From IMG/VR virus record IMGVR_UViG_3300006919_000103, positions 1 to 44,778 of that record: DNA of 44,778 nucleotides; one strand, given 5' to 3'. Below, piece by piece: positions 19,401 to 26,963 of this stretch. The notes under the pieces were generated by a model. That model was not told where the DNA came from. It made no database searches and saw only the letters and a list, made by a program, of their open reading frames with translations. The position numbers and the translations under genes are program-made. The stretch is from a virus. Numbering within the stretch: the stretch's first letter is position 1; the number at the start of each line of letters is the position of its first letter.

Positions 19401-22400
19401 TTATTTCATTAGATATTGCTAATTGAGCATTCTTGTAAAGCTGTAACATCTTAGTTGTACTATCGCCAGCTGCTAAAACTTCTCTTTCAGTTAAATAACC
19501 TGCAGTTGTCATTTCGTCTAAATAAATTTCTAACATATCTCTCAATGCACCCATTGCATCAGAGTCTTCAGGTAGCATTTCTAATGTATCTGCAATATCA
19601 GAAATACTCTTACCAGCAAGATTGTTAAATGTTTCCATGAAAACTAAGAAGTCTAATATTGCCTTACCAACTTCAGTGTCAGTAGCATCTGGCATTTTTA
19701 CTCTGAATGCATCTGCTAAACTTGTAAATACTTGATTTAATTCATGCTCAAGAAAATCTGAACCACCAATATTTGCTATTAGTTGTTCATTTAATCCTTG
19801 GAATAAATTACCTTGTCCTATTCTTGCAGCTAGTTCATCACCTTTTATTTGTGTAAATGCAGTGTATTTATCTAATACATTAAAGAGTCCTGTACCTATA
19901 TCGGCAGAAGCAAGTCCAAATGAGTTCAAATCCATATCTGCCATTGCTTCTGTATATAAGTCTTGGAATACATTAAATGGATTATCATCTCCAATCATTG
20001 CATCAATTATTTCTCTACTTGTACCTTTAAAGTAAGATGATAAATAAGTTCCATCAATATCTTCAGAGAAGAGTAATTCATCAAATATATTTTGGAATGT
20101 AGGTATTTCACCCATTTCAAATATGCCTCTAATAGCTTCTCCAACTGGAACAGCTATTCTATCTTTTATTTGTTGTTCTGTATCACCAGTTACTTTTTCA
20201 AGTAGTTTGAAGTAGTTTTTTGCTAATGCTCCTTCATCAACTTGATTTTCAACAAGTAGCATTCCATCTAAAAATGCTTTACCTAATTGCTCAGAAATAT
20301 TTTTATTTTGTTTAGCTAATGCTTTCTCTTGCTCTTTTACATATTCTTCTAAAGTCTCAGCAATTGTAGTTTTTCCATCAGGTGAAAATACATTTTGTTC
20401 TTTTGCTAAAAGTTTTCGAGCTTCAGCTAGCTTGACTGTATTAGATTGAAGCTCTTGGAATTCGTTAGTAATTTCTCTTAATGAGTTTTTATATTCTTCT
20501 AATCCTTTTGCTTCTGCACCTGCTCTAGCAATCATCTTTATTAGTGGAGCAATTACACGCATTACAAGTAAAGCCATACCTCCAAACTTAAATATGCCTT
20601 TAAATATTCCTACAAACTTTGCACCAGCTACTGTTGCTTTATCAAAATTCTTAGCTAAATCTGCTGTAACTTTAACATCTTTACCTCTGAATTTCATAGT
20701 TTCAAATCCACCAGTAGAAGCTAACTGTCTAGATTTTTCTACCATTGCTGCTACTTCAGAATCTAATCCTCTTAGTATTAATTTTCTTCTACCTCTAGTA
20801 AAGCTCTTATTACCTTTTCCATATAATCCATCAAGGAACTCATCTAATTGTTTAGTAGCGCTTCTTTTACTTACTGGGCCAGCAGCAGTTTGTAAATCTC
20901 TTAGTTGTCTCTTAAGGTCACCTAACTTAGGTAAAGCTTCTTTAGCTTTTGTTCTATTAAGTTTAGCCTGAGCTCTTTCTTCTATTCTTAGAGCAGCAGC
21001 GTTTGCTTTTCTAGCAGCAAATTCTTTAAATTTATTAGCTAAAGTTTTCTTTTCAACCTTTTCAGCAGCTTCAGTAACTGTAACACTTGTAGCTTTTACT
21101 TTTGTTTCAACTTTTTCAGCAGCAGCTTTAACTTTTTTAATAACTGCTCCTCTAGCTTCAACTTTATTTAATCTTTCAATAATTAAACGTTGTTTTTCTA
21201 ATAATTTTGCACGCATTGCAGCAGTTCGTGATGGTTCAACTCTAAGAACATCTTGTGCTCCAGTAGAAGCTGGTAATTGTCCAAATGGTTTTTTACCATG
21301 TGCTGTTACTGGAATTCTAGGTTTTGGTGCAGGTAAAGCTTTAGGCACTCTTCCTGAAGGTAATGCTTTAGGAGCACGCAAAGCCATATTCTGTATAAAT
21401 GACCTACCCATTTTTGCAAAATCAAATTGGAAGTTACTTCTTGCGAATTGTATTAAACTCTTTAGGTTTTTAAGAATAAATCCTATACCAGCAAATGCAC
21501 CACCTAGATTAATGAATGCTGCTCCTACTCTTGCTGCTGCAGCATTTAATACATTAGAAAGTTTTACAGTTTGTAACATAATTGCATCTGATAATGCAGC
21601 ATATGCTTTATTAACTCTTTGTTGCATTCTTATTATTGCATTAGGAGGTTGAGGACCATAAGTTCCAAACCTATCAGCTCCATAAACATTTCCAGCTTCA
21701 GGGTCAAAACGTAGTTTTTGTAACCTACCTCCACCTGCTGATGGTATTTGTGTTCCTCTAGGATATTTTCTACTTGCTTCAAAGAGAGTTCCATCGCCTT
21801 TAGTACTTTCAAAGTAATTGGCATCACGTATCATCTTTCTTCTTCTATTAAGAATTTTGTCAATTCTCATTTGACGCTTAGCGTCTTCAATAACTGCTCT
21901 ATTTTCCTTTATTTGTCTAATACGTGCTCTTCTTGCAATATTTCTTGCAGCTTCAGCTCTTATATCGGCAATACCAGGACCTCTAGTAGCTGATTGTGTA
22001 ACTCTATCTCTTTGTCTAGCAAGTCTTCTAACTAACTCTTCTCTTCTTGACATTGGACGTTCTGCTAAAGATGCAAACTGTCCTCTCATGGAAGCAATTA
22101 AAGTTTGGAATATATCCTTCATTGCAGAACCAAATGCTTTGAGTGGAATTAGTAGTCTTGCTACTTGCGCATTTAAAGCGCGTAATATTTTTTCAAATTT
22201 AGTAAATAATATAATTGCTGCAGGGTAAGTAGCTTCTAGTCCCCTTGTTCCAGTTACTCCTGGAATAGTTGCTAAAGCTCTAGAGCCTGCTCTTGCAGGT
22301 AATTGTCCGAATGATTGTCTGCTTGATAATTGTAATTGTCTTGTGCCAGGTAGTTGACGCATATTTCTGGCGGAAAATAACATATCCAAAAGTTTTTGTA

Positions 22401-24672
22401 ATCTTGGAATTTTGAAGTCTGTTGGACCAGCGTATTGCCCTGAAGGTAGTTGAGGTAATTGTTTCGGCATCATGCCCCTTATGTTCCTCATCGGTCCTAT
22501 AAAAGATAATTTCTTTGCCATTCCGATTGCTTCTGTTGGAATTCCTGACAATGTTCTAAACATTGCTAATTGTGCTTTTAGCATAAGTGTTCTTAGTTTT
22601 CCAAACAATTCAGCATTACCAGATAATTGTCTTTGTATTGAATATATAAACTTATCGAATAAAGTTAAATTTTGATAATTTAAAGCACCTAGTTTTCTAT
22701 TAAACTCTAAAGCATTTTCTGCCATTTCTGTTTGGCCTTCTATAATTTCTCCAGATGCAATCTTATTTCTGTATTGTTGAATCATATCTTTTTCAGTTCG
22801 CATAGTTGTAATTGAACCTTGAGATATAATTTCGCCTGCTTCATTGTAAATGTCTGATACATTTTCTACTACTTGAGTAGTTATTTCATCAAACATTTCT
22901 TTTGTAATAGTTCCTGCTGATAAATCTCTTAGTAGTCTAGACATTATGTTTCCACCACCTTTACCAGTATCCTTATCAAATGGAGATAAAAATTCATCTA
23001 AAGTTTGTGGAGCTTTTGCTTGTATTGAGAATGGGTCAATACCTTGCATGAATGCGTCTGCTATTGGCCTATTTCTAAAATATTGTTGTCTTGCTAAATT
23101 TTCTTGTCTTCTTCTTTTACCACCTGTGAATCCAAACATATTAAGTAATCCCATTCCAGGCATAGCCATAACTTTATCCATCATTGATATTCTAGAACCT
23201 TGAAGCCCTCTCATTCCAAATCCTGCACCAGTTTTTTCGTCATATAAAACACTTGATTCAAATGATTTACCTGTAGGAACACCTCTCTGAGCAGCGACAC
23301 TATTTAAAGCATTAATACTTTCTGATGCATTTTCAAATACTCTTAAAGCAACAGCCATATCTCTTACATTCGAATTCATTTGTTTAAATACTGTTGATAT
23401 AGCTAAAAGAGGTCCTAATACTTTAGCAACAGTAAAACTTATTTTTTCAAAATTATCCATAATTAAATATGTAATATTTGATATTTCTTCAACTAAAGCT
23501 TTAGCTGTCTCTAAACTTCCAGTATCTTGTGCTAAATTTAAAAATCCTGCTGAAGTAATATTTTTTAATCTTGCTATTTGTGAAGCTAAAGTATCATATC
23601 TTCTTTCTGCTTCTAAGTTAAGTGCATTGTTTTCTATGAAAGCTCTATTAGCAGTATCTATAGCATCAAATAATGTATTGTTAGCTTTAGATAAAGCAAG
23701 TATTGCTTTTCTACTTCTGACTTGTCCTAGTCCTAATTCAGATAATATTTCTAAACTTGTCTTACCAACTTTTGATGTGTCGTCTAATCCTTTAATAAAT
23801 AAAGCAATTGCTTTTGTAGAATCAACAGCGAATAAATCTACGAATTCTTTCATAGAAACTCCAGCAGTTGCTGCGAATATTTCTAATTTACTTCCACCTA
23901 ATTCTACTGCAGTACTAGCCTCATTCATTAACCTAACTATTGCAGTTGCACCTGCTTGTGCTGGCTGACCAATAGCTCTTAAAGCAGTTGAAAAAGCTAA
24001 AGCATCTACAGCAGCATTATTTAAAGTTCCTGATATCTGTGCAGTAGCTGTAGCAATTTGCATAGCTGCATTTACAATTTCAGATTCAGTTGCAGCAAAG
24101 TTGTTACCTAAGTCAACTAATGTTGCACCTAAGTTATCTAATTCATCTACTGAACTTCCTGTTATTTCTTGAAGTCTAGCCATTGATAGTGCAGCTTGTT
24201 CTGCACCTAAGTTTGTGGCTACTGTTAATTTCTGTATTACTTTAGTAAAAGAAACAATATCTTTTGCACTTACACCTAACTGACCACCAACAGCTGCAAT
24301 CTCATTTAATTCTCTAGTAGTGACTGGAGATATTTTTGAAAGTGTTATTAATGAATCTGCAATTTGTTTGAATGCTTTATCAACATCTTTTACTTCTGGA
24401 CCAATATTTAATGTTTTCTTAACAGCTACAAAAGATTCTTCAAATCTAGATGCAGTAGCGGCAGCTATAGTCATACCACCAGCAACAGCACCAAAAGCTG
24501 CACCTGATGCAGACATTAATCCTCTTAATGTATTAGATACAGCAGCTGTGGATTGTTGTATTCTTGCAGCTTCTCTTTTTATCTGTTGGTTGGCTTGCTT
24601 TAACGTTTTATCGTCAAAGCCCATTACTATTCTAGCTTCAAGAGAATATGCTGTAACGCTATTTCTGGCCAT
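16459..24672 (-). CDS. Tail tape measure protein
   Basis: This 2737-residue protein is the largest in the window. Residues about 20-400 match the TP901-type tape measure core (RFEESFVAVKKTL, LSKISPVTTRELNEIAAVGGQLGV, ATNLGAEQAALSMARLQEITGSS). Long helical, Lys/Ala/Arg/Gln-rich stretches follow, with a hydrophobic segment near 1365-1390 (GGMALLVMRVIAPLIKMI) that could cross the membrane during DNA delivery. Near 1900-2040 are three repeats of the tape-measure type G-F-x-x-G-I...GSPSKV. The end has MGGR-rich segments and a LVGEYGPEEVRF motif typical of tape-measure C-termini. It sets tail length and assists DNA entry. At about 0.15 nm per residue the tail would be roughly 410 nm, unusually long. 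It lies after the chaperone frameshift pair, as expected. Confidence 0.95.
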   Translation of the reverse strand: MARNSVTAYSLEARIVMGFDDKTLKQANQQIKREAARIQQSTAAVSNTLRGLMSASGAAFGAVAGGMTIAAATASRFEESFVAVKKTLNIGPEVKDVDKAFKQIADSLITLSKISPVTTRELNEIAAVGGQLGVSAKDIVSFTKVIQKLTVATNLGAEQAALSMARLQEITGSSVDELDNLGATLVDLGNNFAATESEIVNAAMQIATATAQISGTLNNAAVDALAFSTALRAIGQPAQAGATAIVRLMNEASTAVELGGSKLEIFAATAGVSMKEFVDLFAVDSTKAIALFIKGLDDTSKVGKTSLEILSELGLGQVRSRKAILALSKANNTLFDAIDTANRAFIENNALNLEAERRYDTLASQIARLKNITSAGFLNLAQDTGSLETAKALVEEISNITYLIMDNFEKISFTVAKVLGPLLAISTVFKQMNSNVRDMAVALRVFENASESINALNSVAAQRGVPTGKSFESSVLYDEKTGAGFGMRGLQGSRISMMDKVMAMPGMGLLNMFGFTGGKRRRQENLARQQYFRNRPIADAFMQGIDPFSIQAKAPQTLDEFLSPFDKDTGKGGGNIMSRLLRDLSAGTITKEMFDEITTQVVENVSDIYNEAGEIISQGSITTMRTEKDMIQQYRNKIASGEIIEGQTEMAENALEFNRKLGALNYQNLTLFDKFIYSIQRQLSGNAELFGKLRTLMLKAQLAMFRTLSGIPTEAIGMAKKLSFIGPMRNIRGMMPKQLPQLPSGQYAGPTDFKIPRLQKLLDMLFSARNMRQLPGTRQLQLSSRQSFGQLPARAGSRALATIPGVTGTRGLEATYPAAIILFTKFEKILRALNAQVARLLIPLKAFGSAMKDIFQTLIASMRGQFASLAERPMSRREELVRRLARQRDRVTQSATRGPGIADIRAEAARNIARRARIRQIKENRAVIEDAKRQMRIDKILNRRRKMIRDANYFESTKGDGTLFEASRKYPRGTQIPSAGGGRLQKLRFDPEAGNVYGADRFGTYGPQPPNAIIRMQQRVNKAYAALSDAIMLQTVKLSNVLNAAAARVGAAFINLGGAFAGIGFILKNLKSLIQFARSNFQFDFAKMGRSFIQNMALRAPKALPSGRVPKALPAPKPRIPVTAHGKKPFGQLPASTGAQDVLRVEPSRTAAMRAKLLEKQRLIIERLNKVEARGAVIKKVKAAAEKVETKVKATSVTVTEAAEKVEKKTLANKFKEFAARKANAAALRIEERAQAKLNRTKAKEALPKLGDLKRQLRDLQTAAGPVSKRSATKQLDEFLDGLYGKGNKSFTRGRRKLILRGLDSEVAAMVEKSRQLASTGGFETMKFRGKDVKVTADLAKNFDKATVAGAKFVGIFKGIFKFGGMALLVMRVIAPLIKMIARAGAEAKGLEEYKNSLREITNEFQELQSNTVKLAEARKLLAKEQNVFSPDGKTTIAETLEEYVKEQEKALAKQNKNISEQLGKAFLDGMLLVENQVDEGALAKNYFKLLEKVTGDTEQQIKDRIAVPVGEAIRGIFEMGEIPTFQNIFDELLFSEDIDGTYLSSYFKGTSREIIDAMIGDDNPFNVFQDLYTEAMADMDLNSFGLASADIGTGLFNVLDKYTAFTQIKGDELAARIGQGNLFQGLNEQLIANIGGSDFLEHELNQVFTSLADAFRVKMPDATDTEVGKAILDFLVFMETFNNLAGKSISDIADTLEMLPEDSDAMGALRDMLEIYLDEMTTAGYLTEREVLAAGDSTTKMLQLYKNAQLAISNEITDANKKMQDEFGITAEMSLRLAIKAKEAFKQIREAATALGKPLEDAELTDVSFGKLLNNLQDNRKAIEAYEKDIAQLRAKGFEFTADRLLQMGLGGRDIAARALEDPMAAQALEFELIKTAPATASDVGVKSPLMDDAYMDQMNNLGIQITESFVKGIEDGFPIIRQMFGEMGEEVVAALREALGFGSPSKVMIQFGNWTSGGFAQGIKEGIPKTELAMQDMAKNSAEAFRAILGINSNSKLFTQYGQNVANGFVDGLRGAFGSAGGVNAAFDDFAELIKRFGGNVEAFSAFIASTYGEGNFQTFLEAFMAGVSTKAQKYTSDQQKAFQMVTQLTGAERARNSALLNVMQSKAAYAKQLRDEASLQDRIGDTLERLNKLEQEGKQGNVTVKERIGILQKLLSLREMEKRAAGEYTAKEALAIQDKEQEVNTLARMYDKGVISALEFQAAQEELSEMKGEFKTQEDKELFFLQLADAQTEYEDAQAAALKIDQELVSTREEYFGLLDEQEQMTLRVKTAQDKYSAATEGAVEADLALTSAILYFEENIGPHIDTLSTLAESYGAITTEVDGLIDALEKYKEGSIDSIFGPDGAEITKPSIYDENKNKAVEEEFNEYVSDVNTAQLGDKMSYQEAMNTFKGSFEEAGLLDEYQKFIYNPLLSPIFKQGTALNMESNRLREEEQFMTNADLKNIKNILDVFNNQGLNRIFREESGTTILKQFIESLGLNLTRKTDGSGYTFFEKNLKSVEDKLGISLGKFLENFGDTFTGITKQSADEMSSSAKNQAYIEKVLSGSPVHQEMDMGVEVANDNGTIYVPPGSAYPAVYINSAGEERIVTNDAARQAALRAGYRDTGRRPSGYVPQGMMGLRTKGYKMGGRIPDMSHIKPKKYAMGGRTQDHMMKRALVGEYGPEEVRFVPGSGFLVKPLTTGGRGNNTIVQNLSVNVTGIPVDNASARKAAIQIKKALQRLDREGNAGGGIRNV

Positions 24673-24680
24673 TTAATTAC

Positions 24681-25025
24681 CTATAAATCGTTTAAATTTG
24701 TTCTAGCACCGAGACCATCCGACTGAGCAATGAATTGGTCTAGACTCATTCTACTACGAGGCCTTCCTCTTCTGTTTGCTTTCGCATCTAATTCAGCTTT
24801 ATAATTTGAACGACCTGATGATGGATTGTAATCATCGTCATCATCAATCAAACCTTTATCTCTCATTGCTTGTTCGTAGTGTTTAGCAAAAAATAGAGAT
24901 TTATCCATAGGTAATCCTGCCATGAGTAATAAGAACCTACGCCAAGTTATATCTAAGGGACTTTCGATTTTATACCATCGTAAAAAATCAGCTTCTAGTT
25001 TGTTCCACTCATAGATTACATCCAT
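24681..25025 (-). CDS. Tail assembly chaperone, downstream (T-like) frame
   Basis: This 114-residue region lies between the first chaperone frame and the tape measure, the place of lambda T and its actinophage equivalents. Residues about 24-40 (PLDITWRRFLLLMAGLP) resemble the second frame of actinophage tail-assembly chaperones. The C-terminus is Arg/Lys-rich (NRRGRPRSR). Its reading frame is open upstream through the sequence between the genes and is in the -1 frame relative to the first gene, so it is most likely made as a fusion of about 238 residues via the slippery site rather than from its own ATG. No good ribosome site precedes the ATG. The product would bind the tape measure during tail assembly. 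Confidence 0.85.
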   Translation of the reverse strand: MDVIYEWNKLEADFLRWYKIESPLDITWRRFLLLMAGLPMDKSLFFAKHYEQAMRDKGLIDDDDDYNPSSGRSNYKAELDAKANRRGRPRSRMSLDQFIAQSDGLGARTNLNDL

Positions 25026-25036
25026 GAGTGAGAAGT

Positions 25037-25396
25037 TTATTCTTTTGGGTCGTCTGAACCTTCTTCAGCTACTTCCATTTCAACTTCATCATCATCGCCA
25101 CCAATACCATATTCGTTAAGAAGCCATTGAAGTAATTCATCTAATTGATTCCATGTAGCACCATCGTCTAACATATTTTGTAGATTTTCTTTACCTACTA
25201 ATGACTCTAACCATTCTGGTAATGAGTTTGTAGCCATACCACCAGATTCGTCCATAAATCTCATTTGAGTTAGAACTACTCTAGCTGGTAGTTGTGAAGG
25301 AAGTTCATATTCTGAACCCGCCATTTTGAATTTAATTGGCTTTTTATCTGCTTCTGTTATTGCAGCATCAAAGTCTTTATATTTTTTGTCGACCAT
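25037..25396 (-). CDS. Tail assembly chaperone, upstream (G-like) frame
   Basis: This 119-residue acidic protein lies between the major tail protein and the tape measure. Its middle (ELPSQLPARVVLTQMRF, then ENLQNMLDDGATWNQLDELLQWLL) is helical and similar in style to lambda G / actinophage gp G proteins. The C-terminus is strongly acidic (GGDDDEVEMEVAEEG). The last codons contain CCCAAAA in the correct phase for -1 slippage, giving a longer G-T fusion. It is a non-virion chaperone that coats the tape measure while the tube polymerises. Confidence 0.88.
   Translation of the reverse strand: MVDKKYKDFDAAITEADKKPIKFKMAGSEYELPSQLPARVVLTQMRFMDESGGMATNSLPEWLESLVGKENLQNMLDDGATWNQLDELLQWLLNEYGIGGDDDEVEMEVAEEGSDDPKE
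25043..25049 (-). other. -1 programmed ribosomal frameshift site CCCAAAA
   Basis: On the minus strand the end of the G-like gene reads GAC CCA AAA GAA TAA. The heptamer C-CCA-AAA fits X-XXY-YYZ exactly. After a -1 slip, reading continues AGA ATA AAC TTC TCA CTC ATG GAT, which enters the T-like frame with no stop. Frameshifting at this place is a conserved feature of siphovirus tail chaperones. Confidence 0.85.
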
Positions 25397-25437
25397 ACCG
25401 ACCTATCTCCTATTGTAAATTAATACTATATCAACTA

Positions 25438-26097
25438 TTAGTTGACATCAAATGTTGTTGTGTCGTTAGTGTTATCAACAATCTTGAAAAGGTGATATTT
25501 ACCACCTGTGCTTCCAACGTTAAATGTTGAATCAGGAACTAACAACTTAAACTCAGTTGCAATTACCACTTTTTGTGGAGCCTTTGCGTGTGACATTGAG
25601 AATGCACCGACTGATACTACTCTAGGCATTTGAACATGTCTGTCTGCACCTGCTGGTCCTTCTGCAATTAGCAATGCTGCTAATTCGCTGAAAGAGTCAG
25701 TAATAGGTGCTTTGACAACATCATATCCTGCTGCGTAGTCTGAATCGTCTTCACTGACATAACTGTCAGTTTGTCCCATTGCTACTGAAAGGTTTTTAAG
25801 TGAAGCTTGTGAAAGTTCACCCATTAGTCTTGCTTCCTGAGCAGTTTTAATGGTTTTAATTGGGTCTATTTCTTCTGCAACTAGAATGTCCTCGAAAGTT
25901 CTATCCATTTCGAGAGTCCAACCATCTTCAGAATATCCAATGTCTCTCCAAGATGCTGATGCTGTTGAAACGCTTTCAAAAGCGCTTGAACCATCATCAC
26001 CTGGATAAGCTAATCCTGAAGCAGCTCTATCTGCAACATAAAGAACACCAGTACCAACTAATACCTCATTAATTGCACCACTTGTATATGTAGCCAT
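25438..26097 (-). CDS. Major tail (tube) protein
   Basis: This 219-residue protein has the order and style of siphovirus tail tube subunits: GTGVLYVADR near the start, WRDIGYSEDGWTLEMDR at about 50-66, EDILVAEEIDPIKTI at about 69-83, and a C-terminal beta region FKLLVPDSTFNVG. It is well placed between the tail terminator region and the chaperones. Subunits stack as hexamer rings around the tape measure. No C-terminal Ig-like decoration domain is visible; the protein ends soon after the tube domain. Confidence 0.88.
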   Translation of the reverse strand: MATYTSGAINEVLVGTGVLYVADRAASGLAYPGDDGSSAFESVSTASASWRDIGYSEDGWTLEMDRTFEDILVAEEIDPIKTIKTAQEARLMGELSQASLKNLSVAMGQTDSYVSEDDSDYAAGYDVVKAPITDSFSELAALLIAEGPAGADRHVQMPRVVSVGAFSMSHAKAPQKVVIATEFKLLVPDSTFNVGSTGGKYHLFKIVDNTNDTTTFDVN

Positions 26098-26101
26098 TTA
26101 T

Positions 26102-26440
26102 CTACTCCTGCTCGTCTAATCCGATACTATCTTCGAAGATAGCCTCATCTTCGTGAGACTCTTCAATCGTATCCTCATTATCTTCTACTGCTTCATCGTC
26201 TTCCACAGTAGAATCAGCTTCATCAAGTACTGCTTCGTCTTCCTCAATATCAACAATGAATATATCCATGTTGTTATTAAGTAGGCGTTCAGCGTCTTTC
26301 GCCTCAACCTCGACCCATTCTTTCGAAGTAAAGGTCATGCCAGTCACTGTATCACGGACAGTATCTGCCTTTGTGAACAAAGGACTAACCTTAATCTTTA
26401 CTTTCGAATCTTTTTGTTTATCTTTATTATTGTTAAACAT
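26102..26440 (-). CDS. Small protein with very acidic C-terminus
   Basis: I chose the ATG at 26440 (MFNNNKDKQKD) rather than a TTG three codons upstream, giving 112 residues. Residues 1-30 are Lys-rich; a folded part near 30-70 (VTGMTFTSKEWVEVEAKDAERLL, NMDIFIVDIEE) resembles short beta-hairpin domains found in phage neck regions. From about residue 68 to the end nearly half of the residues are Asp or Glu. It lies four bases before the major tail protein. The acidic tail may mask a positively charged surface during assembly. I do not recognise a named family. Confidence 0.65.
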   Translation of the reverse strand: MFNNNKDKQKDSKVKIKVSPLFTKADTVRDTVTGMTFTSKEWVEVEAKDAERLLNNNMDIFIVDIEEDEAVLDEADSTVEDDEAVEDNEDTIEESHEDEAIFEDSIGLDEQE

Positions 26441-26474
26441 AATACTCAAATGTTATAGGATGTTTATAAAAGTA

Positions 26475-26482
26475 GTGGTATT
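26475..26482 (-). promoter_or_regulatory. AATACCAC motif, copy a
   Basis: AATACCAC on the minus strand lies between the tail terminator stop and the acidic gene start, preceded by a T/A-rich run and followed by TATAAA- and TATAAC-like sequences. Three other intergenic copies exist (36863, 42844, 44167). It could be part of a phage promoter; this is inference. Confidence 0.35.
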
Positions 26483-26492
26483 TAAAAAAAGT

Positions 26493-26963
26493 TTATACAG
26501 CTCGATACATCATTGCAATACCTACATCGTATCTACCTAAACCAGTTTGATTTTCATTTACTCTTGTAGGCATTTGAGGAATATCTATACCAATGATTTT
26601 TGCTCTAGTTGATGTAGTGTCTGTTGTGATATATTCATTTTCCATATTGAAACATTCTTGTACTATAGCGTTAGCAACTTCCATAGCTTTTCCATAATCA
26701 GGAGCTGATGTATTTCCATCTCCACCCCACTGTCCTGCAAAACATTGAACAGGTATAATTGCTGATTGTATATGTACTTGTGATGTTGGTCTTACTAAAC
26801 TACCACCAGCTCTTTGAAAAGTTATAAAAGGCATTTCAGCATCTCTTGGTAATCTTGTAGCTATTCTTGTTCCAACTAAATCAGTTATGCTTGTTTTATT
26901 AAGCAAAAACTGTCTGAAAATAATTTCAGCGTCTGGTGGTACTGGTTGGTTAGTTGTAGGCAT
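26493..26963 (-). CDS. Tail terminator / tail completion protein
   Basis: This 156-residue protein resembles tail terminators (lambda gpU, DUF3168-type): an N-terminal helix (AEIIFRQFLLNKTSITDLVGTRIATRLP), a strand region MPFITFQRAGGS, the strand SAIIPVQCFAG followed by a long helix (AMEVANAIVQEC), and a final strand RYDVGIAMMYRA. It lies directly before the tail-tube genes and after the giant neck protein, with a TAATG overlap at its 3' end reversed into the upstream gene. It would cap the finished tail tube and form the joint to the head. Confidence 0.8.
   Translation of the reverse strand: MPTTNQPVPPDAEIIFRQFLLNKTSITDLVGTRIATRLPRDAEMPFITFQRAGGSLVRPTSQVHIQSAIIPVQCFAGQWGGDGNTSAPDYGKAMEVANAIVQECFNMENEYITTDTTSTRAKIIGIDIPQMPTRVNENQTGLGRYDVGIAMMYRAV

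Noticed and set aside
26441-26449. TTG at 26449 as start of the acidic protein before the major tail gene
   Set aside because: An ATG three codons downstream is a stronger start and no better ribosome site favours the TTG.
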